In this document: positions 45,789 through 57,800 of the stretch, in pieces | Numbering within the stretch: the stretch's first letter is position 1 | Layout of the letters: every line of letters starts with the position of its first letter | Source of the DNA: Cercophora sp. LCS_1 | Taxonomy: Eukaryota > Ascomycota > Sordariomycetes > Sordariales > Lasiosphaeriaceae | NCBI GenBank assembly: GCA_036250225.1 | Contig: JAPZLL010000045.1 | Span: 186,001-250,000, forward strand | Reading direction: 5' to 3' | Length of the DNA: 64,000 bases | Notes under the pieces: model-generated | What the model was told of the DNA's origin: nothing | Databases searched by the model: none | What the model saw: only the letters and a program-made list of their open reading frames with translations | Program-made: the position numbers and the translations under genes

Positions 45789-48700
45789 AGCGGTTTATAT
45801 AGCCATGGTGTTAGGCATAACGTGTCCCAATATTGCTGCAGAGCCAGCGATCTGTGGGCTTCAATCAACGCCCAGCCCCCAGCTTTTTCGTCGTGACTGG
45901 TGGTTTTCCCGTCCGTCTGCGAAGCGGAAAGCACGTCATGGGATGGGCGAGGCTCGTTTGATGTGACCTGTGATTGGCCATGAACCAGCGAGATGGTTTT
46001 GCAACCAATTCCCCGTGGCCGAGTCCATGCCAACTAAGGTAACGGGTTCGCCGGGACGATGGCACGCTGAGGCGAAAGTGTGATCTCGACTGTGTGGCGT
46101 TCCTTGTGCAGTCGTTGGCGGAGAGGCCAGATGGGCACACGCCGTCATCAATTAACGCGAGACAGACACCCCACTTGGAGGTTTGAAGGGCCGAGCCTTG
46201 CAGTCGCTGGTGGTCAAGTTGGCGGCAAGCAACCTAGCCGCATCTGGTCCGGGGGGGTTTGGTATGGTTTCACACCAGAAACTTCTGCACAAAGTAAACT
46301 CAAAGGGCGGGTACAAGAAACAGAAACTGGAAGGTAAGATGGAGAGAGAGAGGTCTCGAGGCATGAGGTTATAGATTGGGGGCTAATTTCCGATTGGGCT
46401 GCCACCCGCTTGACGTAGCACCGGCCCTGGTTGAACTTCCAGCACTCGCTTGAGTCTTGCAAATCTCGACATCGCGCTGCTGCGCCGATATCACGAAAGG
46501 GATCGGGGAAACTGTGGTCTGATCAAGCGGCCGCATCCAGGGAAAACAAAGGGCCCAGAGCTCGAGCGATGGGCTTGTGCCCGCCGGAGGCCCAGATCCC
46601 GAATCAACTTGGCGGCTGGTCGAGAGCAGTACGACCCTGGCACCTTGGTGATTTGGCGGTCGATAGGTCGGCAAAACTCGAGCCCATGACGGCAAAGACT
46701 CAGGCAAATATGGGAGGAAGGCCGGGCACTGGAAAGCCAACGCAGGCAGCCCGACCGAGTGCCTTCATTGTGCTTGCTGACAGCAGATTCAGTCAGGGCT
46801 GACTTAGGCGGGCATAGCCAGAGGATCGACGTGGAAGTCGTCGCAGTGCCGCGTCGTCGCTCGCTTGTTTCGCTAGAATGCAGGATGCGCGGTTTACGAT
46901 GTGTTCGAGAAAATCTCTGGCGATAGAAGATGTTCACACCCTGGTCGCTGGACTGGGCTGGGTGAGGTGTGTTTCGGCCTCCCTGGCCCCTGCCCTGCTC
47001 TTGCTGTTGCTTGTCGCCTGTCATCTGCCTGTCACTCCCGCTGGCACCCTGTCATTCCCCAGCCTTGCATTCCGATCAGGCTGGCAGGACAGTCTCATCT
47101 TGTTCGGTCTCATTCAAGGAGATGAGGTGTGGCTTCCGTCGACGTATTGCGTCACTTGGTCTGGAGTTGCGGGTCATCGGGCGCGGGATACAGCCTTCTT
47201 TCTCCGACTTGGCGGTGCTAGACAAGGGTGACGCAGGGAGCGGAAGCTGCCATCTCGCCGTTATTCCGATCGCAGCCTGTCCTAGCAGGAGAAAGAAAAA
47301 AGTGTCGAGAAGACAATCCTTGCGAGTCTTGGCAAACCGTTGTGCGCACGGGTTGCCCCATGGCATGGGCAGCGGGCGCGAGTGGTTTGCGAGATGCGCC
47401 AGGCTGATTAAGGTTTGAACCCCAACAACGCTCTTTCTCAACGACGCTCTTTGCCGGTGGTGTTCCCATCGCGGCATCATGACGTTGAGGAATACTGCTT
47501 GCACCACAATTTTCGCTCATCGTGGCGGCGCAAGCACCGTAGTACTGAGGGCATGGTATTCAGAAGGTAGACTACATCGGCAATCTTGGACGATCTTGTC
47601 TGCCGCGAGGTGAGCGACAAAACGCAGGTACGCTGCGGCAGGGCCCGAGCTTCGGCAAAGAAGACGGCACAACCTCAGATGACATGCAGCTAGCTCAGCT
47701 ACCGAATGGACAAGCGACACTGCGGCCATGGTCATAATAAAGATGCGTAAATCATGTGCAGGGTCCTCGGCTACGGGCTACGAGAACAACGTCAATCATA
47801 AACCGGGCGAGAGGCCAGATGTGGACGGCACGGCCAGCCATGGATTTCAGACATTAAAGGGATCTAATGTGGTGATGCTATCAAACAGGAAGAAAAAAAA
47901 AGAAATTTGATATGTTCTAGAGTCATCTGCTTAGAGCTAGAAACCCTTGAGCGCGACAGGTAGGAGAGGAGAGCGCAATGGATAGAAAATAATGAAACAG
48001 AACATTAGTGGAAGAGCAAGTGTAAGGGCCTGTGCGTGCGCCATGTAGCCCTTGGTGAAGCGTATGCAGGTTCCCTTTTCCCTCTGGCCTTCCAGCTCCC
48101 CAGACGCCAATATATCGCCCACCACACCTGGGACAGTTCGTGGCATATCAACACATATTAGCCCTCAAGCTTTTTTGCCGCCCCAAGTTCCTACCCTCGC
48201 ACTCTCCGCAGCGGCTCCTTTGGTTTGCCCCGTGTTTTGCGGGGAGGGGTATTCGAACATCACCACCCGCCACCCCAACTCCCGCCCCTCAATCCGGCTG
48301 CGCCCGGCACATCTTTTCCGGAAGAAATAAGTCGTCATCATCACTCAGTCGTGTCTTTCTCCGCTGATAGGAAAGCCGCTTTCGTTTGTATCGTATCTTC
48401 TTGCCAAGCCCACATCTATACCAACCAACCCAACAGACGCTGTCCCAAAATGTACCAGAGAAACAATGCGAAGGAAATCCAAGAACCAGCGATATTCAGG
48501 GTATCTCAAGGTATTATACCGCCATGCCAAAAGGCCCTCGCTAGAGGCCGCGGGCAACAGCCACAAGTAAACACAAATAAATCAAGAATAGAGGAGAATG
48601 TGGAGAAGAGAACCCCCGTAAGGGGACAAATAGTAAAAGGATCATATGCCCGAAAGCCCTCTAAAGTTGCCGTCACAACCGTGCGCCTCGCTGAAGAATA

Positions 48701-48993
48701 AATCCATGGTAACGGATGGTGATTAGGATCGGATGGCGTTGTCTCCAAGCAGACCGACTAGAAAGTGGACGGTTCTTTTCGCATCTTGTCTAACTTCCTC
48801 GGTGTACCGTCGAACTTGCTCGCAGGGTTATGTCGAGCCCCGGGTCGACCTCTCCACCGCGATGGCAGGCGCTTTTGAGTTCGTCACTGCGTGGTAGATC
48901 TAAAATTTCGCAATCTCATCACTGGAGCTGCGATGTGTAGACAGTGGTGTCCCCAGGCGCAGGAGCCGAAGCTCCTGGCGGGGACATTGATTG

Positions 48994-50151
48994 CTATAAG
49001 GCCTCGCCTCCGAGCAACTGTGAAGCCCTCTCGCGGCAGGCAGCTGGTGTGAAGCCGGTCCCAACCTTGTTGGCGACGATGCGCCACTTTTCGTTTTCGT
49101 AATCCTGAAGTGCTGTTCGAAGTTTTTGGTCCTGCAATCAGAACGCTCTTGGTCAGCACAAAAACTCTCAATCAGCCTCGAAGCTAGCATCGAACGAGTC
49201 CTGCTCGGCTGCTGACTTGGACGAGAGACCTACCGTTTCGTCTGTCCATTGTGTTGTCTTTGCCTTGAGCTTCGTGCAGTACCGCACTTGAAGGGTTCCA
49301 CTTGTTCTCCCTGGGAAGAAATCGGCAATTTGCTTCCACGTTAAACTTTTGTTTTCTTTGAGGTCGATAAGTAGCTGGTCGTCCTCTGGCGTAAATTTTA
49401 ACTTGGGGCCCCTTGGTCTTGGAGCTGGGGGTGGCATGCCGGCCTGCCCAACCACGCTGGGAGCACCTCCGCCTCCGCCTCCGCCCCCGTCGCCGTCACG
49501 TCGCATCATCTTGGATGGTGGCCCTTGATCTGGTAATCGATGGTGGTGATGTGTTGGGGCCGTGGTAGCTTGGCCGTAGGCTCCCCCCATCGGTGTCTGC
49601 TGCATCGAATCCAAGTCGCTGCCCTCCAACTCGGGCATACCAGGGACAAGGTCGAGGTCATCAGGTCTTTGTCGCTTTACTCCCGCTGTAGACCCATGGG
49701 TTTGGGTTAGAGAAGGGTACAGGGGCGCAACGACGGCATGGGGCGAGGGACCGGCAGCGCCGAAGTGTGGCGGTCCCGGGTGACCCAGGTGTCGTGCCCC
49801 CGGATGCCCGCCCATGTGGGTTGGATCCGTGAGAATCGGGTGAGGATGGTGAGCCGTCGTGTAGTGCTGCGACAGGCCGTGGTGGGACTGGTGGCCCGAC
49901 TGCTCGTGTAGAGGCGCCGGGCCGCCATGCTGAAGCGAGGCTCGGTGGTGGTGGGCATCATAGGCGTGCGGAGCTTGGCTCTGCTCGCTCGTATGCGGCT
50001 CCTGTGGTGAGTAGTCGACATTGTAGTCTGGTGCTACACGGTAGTTGCCCGCCAGTGTGCCTCCGATACATGGGTTCCGCCAGAGCGAACCGCTCTGGCT
50101 GGTCGCCGGGCTCTGAATGGAAAGAATTTGGTAAAACTGAGCCCCGCGGGG
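48994..50151 (-). CDS. Myb/SANT-domain DNA-binding protein (5' end unresolved)
   Basis: Putative nuclear DNA-binding protein. The last two exons are clear: a long exon ending at 49234 and a final exon 49131-48994, joined in phase 0 over a 102-nt GTAGGT...CAG intron. The frame of the long exon is open from 50151 down to 49234. Its first in-frame ATG is 49815, which would give 239 residues. The upstream open part (His/Gln/Pro-rich, including NYRVAPDYNVDYSPQEP) looks coding, so the real start is probably in an upstream exon. Tandem Myb/SANT repeats occupy the C-terminal 100 residues: KLKFTPEDDQLLIDLKENK, LTWKQIADFFPGRTSGTLQ and, across the intron, WTDET|DQKLRTALQDYENEKWRIV. A KRQRPDD basic patch may be a nuclear signal, and a Gly run lies before the repeats. 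No specific orthologue is named. Confidence 0.72.
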
Positions 50152-50426
50152 CTACGTCGGGAGTGGTTGCGGCGTGCTGCCCGGTTCGAGGCCAGCCCGG
50201 AGTCCTGAATATTGATAATGGGAATCGTTGTTGCTTTGCGATGGAGCAGTGCCAATGCGCGCGAGGGGGCAGGGCACATGAGATTTTGGATCGATGCGTC
50301 CCGGTGGTGATGAGAGGAATATGCTGTCGGAATGGCGGTGGTGTTGGATGGGTTGCCTTACACAAGGCGAAGAAAGGTCCCCTAAAAGGCTGGGCGGGCA
50401 ACGTCAGGAACCCTAGTGGATCCTTC

Positions 50427-50449
50427 TCAGCAGCTCATCGCTGTCCCAT
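50427..50449 (-). promoter_or_regulatory. Two overlapping minimal uORFs, possible Myb-gene leader
   Basis: On the minus strand an ATG at 50449 opens a four-codon frame (M-G-Q-R-stop). The ATG at 50438, overlapping its end, opens a three-codon frame (M-S-C-stop). If the Myb-gene transcript starts upstream, scanning ribosomes would meet these first. That they are transcribed is inference. Confidence 0.3.
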
Positions 50450-51371
50450 GCGTCTGTCTCTCAGTCGTTTTTCTCGGTCGAATGCTGGAACTCGTGAACG
50501 GCTCGAAGGTGGGATGACCGTCAAGTCGTCTCTTTGCTCTGTTTGCCCCTGCCCAGGTCTTCTACGTGAATGCAAGCAAGAACCAAGTGTCTTAGAGGAG
50601 GGCGTATGTGGACAGGTGACGCATTATATCGTCTGATCTTCGCTATAGTGTGGAAGAACAAGGGAACGGGGGGGCTCCAGAGGTTGGGAAGGGAGTAGGT
50701 TTATTACTCCTGTGTCTCTTTTCCATCCAAGTTAAAGCACATAAGCGATTTGCCATGTGCGAGACGAAGATTGTTCCTGAGAGGTGTGGAGCTCAAGTAA
50801 CCTTGTCCAACGATGACGGTAGCATAATTTGAGGATCTTATGCCATGGTCTGGCTGCCGGATATAGAAACAGGACCCCGGCGTCAGGTAATGATGCATCG
50901 AGGGGGCATGACTGCCAGCAACCAGATTGAGGGCCGGGGTAGCTGGCAGAACAAATTGTCAAATTCGAGAACCCCGGGCAGGTTAACCCAAAGGGGAGAC
51001 AGGGCAGGGCAGATGATCTAGAGTGGGTGAGGCCTGGAAAACGCATGGAAGGATGCAAAACATCAGGCCGGATGGAGAATAAAATGTGAAACAAGCCCTA
51101 CCATGCAGCTGGATAGCAGCATGACAGCAAGCGAATGATGGGGTGCTGCGGATGCTATGGCCACGCCGGCAGGAAGACGCTGGCCCGCGAGAAAAAGCCG
51201 ACAACGGGTGCTGACCTCGAGAAAGGAGAGGAGAGGGGGGCAAGGAACGCGAAAAGACGGGAGCCTGGCAGCCATGGTCTTGTTGGCACAGTTGCCGCGA
51301 GGACCCGAGAAATCCAGATTGTGACAGGGGAGATGACAGAGCACCCAGTCTAAGTGCTTGCAGAAGGGCGG

Positions 51372-51410
51372 CAGGTACCTGATCAGTCGGTGACCACTAG
51401 CAGGTACCTG
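51372..51410. repeat. Pair of identical 10-bp palindromes
   Basis: CAGGTACCTG at 51372-51381 and again at 51401-51410, 29 bp centre to centre (about three helical turns). Plausible paired binding site upstream of the Myb gene; no factor assigned. Confidence 0.45.
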
Positions 51411-54400
51411 GGGGGCGAAGGAAGCAACGCGGTACGACAACGCGTTGGGTTACATTAGAATAGTGGAATGCCGTGGGTGGCGAGCGGAGAGGTGCTGGGA
51501 TGGGGGTGTGCGGTCCAGTCCTGTCTGAAAGAGGACTCATATCGAGCAGGGAGGGCTATATCAGACGAGCGAAAGCGATCGATGCCCTGGCACGCCATAG
51601 GGCATCGGAAAAAGTGAACTGGGGACTGCTGCTGTGATTAGCTACCAGGCTACCAAATGGGGAAAATAACGGTTGAACGGCCAGGGCACTGCTGGGGGTT
51701 CGGCAAGGGAGCTCGTGGTGTTGTGTCCGTCACAACCTAGCCGTAACCTTCCTTTTGTTCACGCTAGCTGCCATTGGACTCGAGGTTCCCGGACCGAAGC
51801 AGAACAGAGAGTGAGTGCAGAGCTCTGTTCAGCCACAGAATTCCTGAGGAGTTAAAGCCAAGCACAGGCTCCACTTGGGACCTGCGATAGTGCAACGGCG
51901 TGTGTGGCAGGGCGCTGCCGTTGGGGAGGTGAGAGGCGTGTCTGGTACCGGAGCCGTTGACCCCCGGCCCATCCGCTCTGTGCAGGGCCTCAGAGGGCTT
52001 GTGAGAGCCTTTTTCATTTGGGTCCCGGGCTGCGTAGAGTTAGCTGTGCTCAACGTCAGTTGCAGGGCCAGAGCGCGGGTGAAGCTTCCTGGTGGGTTCT
52101 CTCGTAGACCGGTGTCAATTTCATCTGATCATCCGTCGCGACGGGCAGACGGCATAGAGACACTGGCGTAACCAGGCAGCTCAGCGGATGGACCGCCAGA
52201 TTACCGCGCCGCCACCACCCATTCATCCCATTCACAGCACCGTGGGAGGACGAGCGGGAGGGGTGTGCGACAGCCCCGTGGCCCATGGGTTGGGGCGATC
52301 GAGAGAGCGTGGTAGCGTGGCTTGCCATGGGGCTCATCTCGTTGACCCCAATATTGCGTTGCTCAATGCTGGCGGGGACTTTCTCGTCGAGGTTGCTCCT
52401 GACCATTTGGTGGTGCGGTAGGCAGCAGACGGGCGGCATCCAAGAGCCCGGCGATGCCGCATCGAAGTGGCTCGGGGACCATGATGAGACAGCGGAACAC
52501 AGACAGCGGCGTCCGAGTGGCCACGAGGGGCACGATGGCAGATGGTGGGAGACGGTGCGGACAGGGCTTGGCAACAAAGCGCGAGGAGTCATGAGCGGAG
52601 CAAGGGGTCAACCTGGAGGCTGTAGCCAAGACGCGCATGAAGGAAACGTGTTTCAATCGAACCTTGCAATTAAAGGGCGTGTTATGCTCCCGCGAAAGAC
52701 GACATGAAGGTGATTTCGGGTTCTAGAAGATCGCAGATTGCTTCTAGGTCGAAGCTGAACAGCTCAGGCTCGCCGAGCTGAAGAACTGGTACCCGGTCAT
52801 CCATGACGTGCGCAGTGCCTGAGCGTCCATGACTTGCAGGAGAAACCAACCCGCTGGGAGAGAGGTGTGTGCGCTTCCAACGTGCTTGATGAAGAGATTG
52901 CAGTCAACCGACAGTGCGTCCACAAGCAGGAACTGGTGGGTTGGTGGGTTCGTGGGCGGGAGGATGATCGAAGTGCGTAAGTAGGTCACTCCTGCCTTCC
53001 CTGGGCTTATCACCGCACTCCTGGGTTCCAGGAAGGCGGAGAGGATTTTCCATCTGCGCCTGCCGGATTCAATTTTCTACACCACTTCATAAGTGCCTTG
53101 ACAATTCCGAATAATTGGGCCTGCCCCGAGCGACTGAGAAGGATCAAGCCGCGGCCCACGACGAAAAGGAGCATGCCTCGCCCTTTCCGCAGGTCGCGTG
53201 CGCGCTCGTCTTACCCTCGCAGCTGCTTGGCATGTTGGGCAAAACTGCGTTGGAAACGACCCCTTGGCAGCCCCACGACGCCCAAGTATTGGGACGACGT
53301 TGAGGTTAGGTGATGAGGCTGATCGTGCAACCCTCGTCTCCCCCTGGTGGGCGAGATATGCGGGGCCGTTGGCCAGTTCGTGCTCCGGCGAAAATACTCA
53401 CAGCGATGAGTGCACGGCGCTGGGGAACATCCAGTAAACAGATCCATCACCGTATTTCCGGCGCTGAGGCATTCTCTCTGGCTTCTGAATTTCTTCCTCG
53501 AGCGCTCCTCACCGCGCACCTGATCGCTCAGTGCTACGCTTCGACGATCGGCCCAGCTTCCGAGGCTCCTGATCCGCGTTTGAGTCGGGCCAGGGAGGGG
53601 AGCGGGCACCCCGGATTGAGCTTGCCGCGCTGCAGTGGAGGGCGAAGCAAGACAGACAGGGTCGGCCCTGCCTTGCCTTGCCTTGTCTTGGTGCGGGCTC
53701 AGCGAAGAACTTACGACAAACCCTGGTCTTGTCCTGCATCAACACCCTTCAGTGGTCGGGGACCTGAAAAAAGACAGCAAATTTTCCGGTCGCATGCAGT
53801 TCGCGAGAAGGAATGGCGAGATGAATACCATGTCACCACCAGAAAACATTTGCTGGTCGATAGCTCAGACCACTGGACATTTTGATCGTCAGCAATGCCT
53901 GGCCCGGGAACTCGGAAGGCGGGGACACAGGAAGGGCAGATGGCCAAGGATCCCGCGATCTAGTTGAAGCATCGTCGGCTTCTTGTCCATAACCATTGCC
54001 TGTGTACCGACCACCTCCCTACAAGTACTCCCTTGCGCAATACCTCCAGACGACTGAGCCCGATCTGCACTTGAGTTCGCCTTGAAGCACCCGTTTCCAC
54101 GACCAATCACGAGCCGCAAATTCACTCAGCCCCTCGTAGGCTCTCGTGTCACTTTCCCACGTCAACGACAGCGGCGCATGAACGCATTGCATGCAATCTC
54201 TTGAGATCGCCATTGCGAGCTGCTGATTCAGAACTGACGTAGCTCGGCTCTCGCTCGGCTCGTACCGTCTGACCAGACACCGGTCTCTTTTTGAGGCTCG
54301 GTTTCCGTCTCGTTGGCGTTCCCGTGTCCGATCGTCCTCGTCCCGCACCCTTGCAGCATCCCACGCCCTCTTGCAGCAGCCACAAAGATTCTGCTTGTGA

Positions 54401-54813
54401 GGTGCTTGGTGTGGTGTGATTAACAAATCTTGTCTTGATATTGACCCATCCAGAGCAAGATCACAGACTGCAAAACTAGATGACATGCAAACTTCCACCC
54501 GGTATGGATTATCCTTACAACAAATGCCTATAGCCTTTTTTTTTTATATAAAATACACACTTTAACACAGGCTGCGTCAGAAGCGCAGCAAATCCAAAAC
54601 CTGCCCATACACTCCTCGCGGAAACCACGAACCAGAGCCCTGGGGAGCAGATCAAACAGTCTGCAAGCTCCCGAATGCGAACACGCTCATCGTCCGATGC
54701 TTAAACCTCGCTAACCACCCGAAGTCCGTTTCTGTCACACCCGCTTCATCCCGGCGTTTCCCCATTTTGACCTTACCCGCACAACATGTTTCCACCCTCT
54801 TCGCCCAGGCCGC

Positions 54814-57800
54814 CTAGGCAAAATTGTCCTGCCTATCGACCCAGATATCTTCCAGCTCATTGAAGCTAGAGAAATGAATAGGCCGGTGTTGGTCGCTGTA
54901 GAAGGGCAAGGGCGTGTCCAACTTGACGTGGATCGACTTTTTCTCCAGCCCGCCGAAAGCACTGCCCATAAAGCTGTAGTTCCACCTGCCGTTCTCGGGC
55001 ACCAGGAAGAAACCCCTGAACTTGTCACTGAGAAGCAATTGACGCTTCTCGCCCATTGTGGTCGTAAAACCTTGTGGCTGGTCGCTTCCGACGTCCTTGT
55101 TTTCCGCACCCCACTTGTAGCCCTGGGGAGTGAGAGCCCAAGCAGAAAGGGAGACGCTGCCTGGAGTAAACGACACGGCAACCGTGAGCGTGTTCTCCTT
55201 GCTCCAGGTAGGGTGGGCATCGAGAAGCCTGGCGTGGTCCGTGACGTCCATGGCCGACATATACGGCAGCTCGTTACCAGACATGGTGTGGATGATGCCC
55301 AGAGGTTCCAGGTCCTTGAGAAGCTCGTGTTGAGGGAGCTGTTGGGGCAGCTGGACGTTTCGCAACCCACCAATCTGGGGGACCATGACGATGCACCTGA
55401 CCTCCTTAACTTGATTATTGTCTGCAGGTGAGGCTCCGTACAGATAACCGGCAACTTGCACACGGAGGTCGGCGACGGTAATGAACCGTTTGAGAAGGTT
55501 CTTGGGCATGACATATGTGATGTCGTCGGCATCGTTGTCCACGGGGGCGACATACATGTTGTTGGATCTTGTGCGCAAGTTCGAGGTGGCGATGGCCCTG
55601 GTTCGCCACTCAGTCTTAGATGCGAAAGTCTGTTGCTCAAACTGAGAGGTTGTCGTGACGATGATCTCCTCGCCATGGACGTTTTGTGTCTTTGTGGTGA
55701 CCGCCGTGAGCTGCTGCTGCTCTTGCTGCTGCTTCTCGATCTCGGCGGCTTGCTGTCGTTGCATGGATGGCGCAGAGATCTCCATACCTAAGATGATGTC
55801 CCGCACCTCACTGCTAGTCAAGCTAGACACATTAACGTTGTTTTTCTTGCCGTAGTCGTTCAAGATCAAGTCGCGGAGCTGCGTTTCGACCTTGATCCAA
55901 TCTTCGTCCGACAGACTTGGCCAAATGTGATGGTCTTGTGTGATGACAGTCTTGTCAGGACGGAGGATTAGTTTGGTCTTATCCTGGTTGACGTGTAAAG
56001 CACGAAGAATCATGATGAGGCGCGAGAACGCTGTGTAAGACGAGATTGTCTTGAGCCACTCATCGTAGAGATTGAACAAAACCATCTGAGGCTCGGTGGC
56101 GCGCAAGATCATATCGCCTAACTTCTCAACCTTCATTGCCGCTTGGAAGGGAAGCTGCAGTTCCGAAGCCCGAATGGAGATGTTGGGGAAATCGAGAAGG
56201 TTGACTTCAAGTGGGTCGAGCAATCCCTTGCGGGTAACAATGAGCTGCTTTGGCTGTTCCTCGACTGGAAGTGATCGAATGAGCGCGACAACTTCTTCTG
56301 CCGTCTTCCACTTCGCGAGCTGTCCAAGACGTTTTTGTCCAGCCCAAACACTCGTGTGGATGATCTTCAAAAAGAGCTGACCAGTCCGAGGGTTGAAGAT
56401 GAAGATAGCGCCATTGATAGGCTTGGTGGTCAGATTGCCTTCAAATGTCTTGTGAATGGTCACGCGATAGACATTCGTATCGTCAATGAACAACTGCGTC
56501 TGATTGCTGAACAGCTCAGAATAGTTCTGTGAGTTCAGAAACTCTTGATTGCTCTCAGAGGCGTATAGCTGAAGACCCTTGCGGATACGCTCGCGCAAGA
56601 CGTACAGAGCTGGATTGGCCTTCATGATCTTTGACATCGCCTGCTGAATGAGCAATTTCAGACCTGGGAAATATTGCCCGTATGCAGAGTAAAGATTGTA
56701 GGCCAGATCGATACCGATCATAAGACCTGTCGGAGATGGATACAGACTCATGCTGTCGGTGGTGTAGTCGAGATATTTGGCCCTCACATATCTTTCGATG
56801 TCGTGAGAGTCGTAATCACCGTATCGCAACTGCACATCAATCCAGAACTTGTTGGTTGTTGTGGATTCAATAACGTCTTTGGTGTCGAAAAGAAGAGATG
56901 GCCGAGTTACGTTCCACTTGTGGCTTGCGAACAGCTGGATATCGGCGCAGGAGCTGTTCATCTTGTACGACTTTCTGGGATGGATCGTCTCCTTCTGGAC
57001 CGACTCGATACTCAGTGCTTCCAGTTCTTGATCGAAGACCTGGCACAGATCCATGACGACCGACTCGTGGATCTTCTGCCACAAATGGGCTCTGAAGATC
57101 TGAATCAGGGAAATCTTGAGCGTTGGGATTTTGCCGTGCAGGAAAATGCCCGTAAGGTCCAGCTGCACCTGGAAACCGACGTAAACGTTCGCTCTATGAT
57201 TGCAAAGTTAGCAAATTGGCAGGAGAGAGATGGGCAATGGGGGCCGAATACCTGTTGATCGTTGGTGACCACCACAGAGTGAAGCGACGGTTGGGGATCT
57301 GGTTCAAACCAGATCTTTGGGCGTTGGTCAGTTTCTTGAATTTCATCGACTCTTCAAAACCGCTGGCTTTCTCCCAGAAAAGACCCTCCCACGACGGGAA
57401 GCCGGTGGCCTTGAAAAGAGTGTGCTCTAAGATAATTTCCACGCCGCCTAGGGCTTGGATGACGTCGGTGCGGTAGGCATTGAGATTCCACAGCTTGCCA
57501 TCGTGTCGTTGACTTGTCCACCAGAAGGGATTGCTCTTCATCAGCTGGTAAATCTTGAACTCGGCGCGGGCACGGAAGCCCTTGTCGAAGCTTAGGGTGC
57601 TGCGGTCTTTCTGGAACAGGGTGTTGATGCGAGGCAAGCCTCTGTCCCAGCTATCCTCCAAGTCCTCCAGGGTGAGCCTCCTGTTCTGCTGGTTGGCCTC
57701 GAGTCGCTTCTGAGAGTATTCTGTCCAGACTCGCTGAGAGTCAATGAACTCGGCCTCCCATGGGATAATGTAGCGGAAGATGTTGGGGATGAGCGTTTCT

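Larger units (their letters stand above)
43257..48993. other. 5.7 kb intergenic region between RAD26 and the Myb gene
   Basis: RAD26 promoter lies at the left end and the Myb-gene 3' UTR at the right end. No coding gene is supported; open frames are short and unlike any family. It contains a T12-G14 homopolymer junction at 44344-44369 and a 26-bp hairpin at 45763-45788. Confidence 0.5.
50152..54813. other. 4.7 kb region upstream of the Myb gene and downstream of PRP8
   Basis: No complete gene is supported. The right end should hold the PRP8 3' UTR; a T11/AT-rich patch lies near 54535-54560. The left end may contain 5' exons or leader of the Myb gene, with two overlapping minimal uORFs on the minus strand at 50427-50449. 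Two CAGGTACCTG palindromes occur at 51372-51381 and 51401-51410, and a short CCTTG pentamer run near 53670. Confidence 0.5.
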
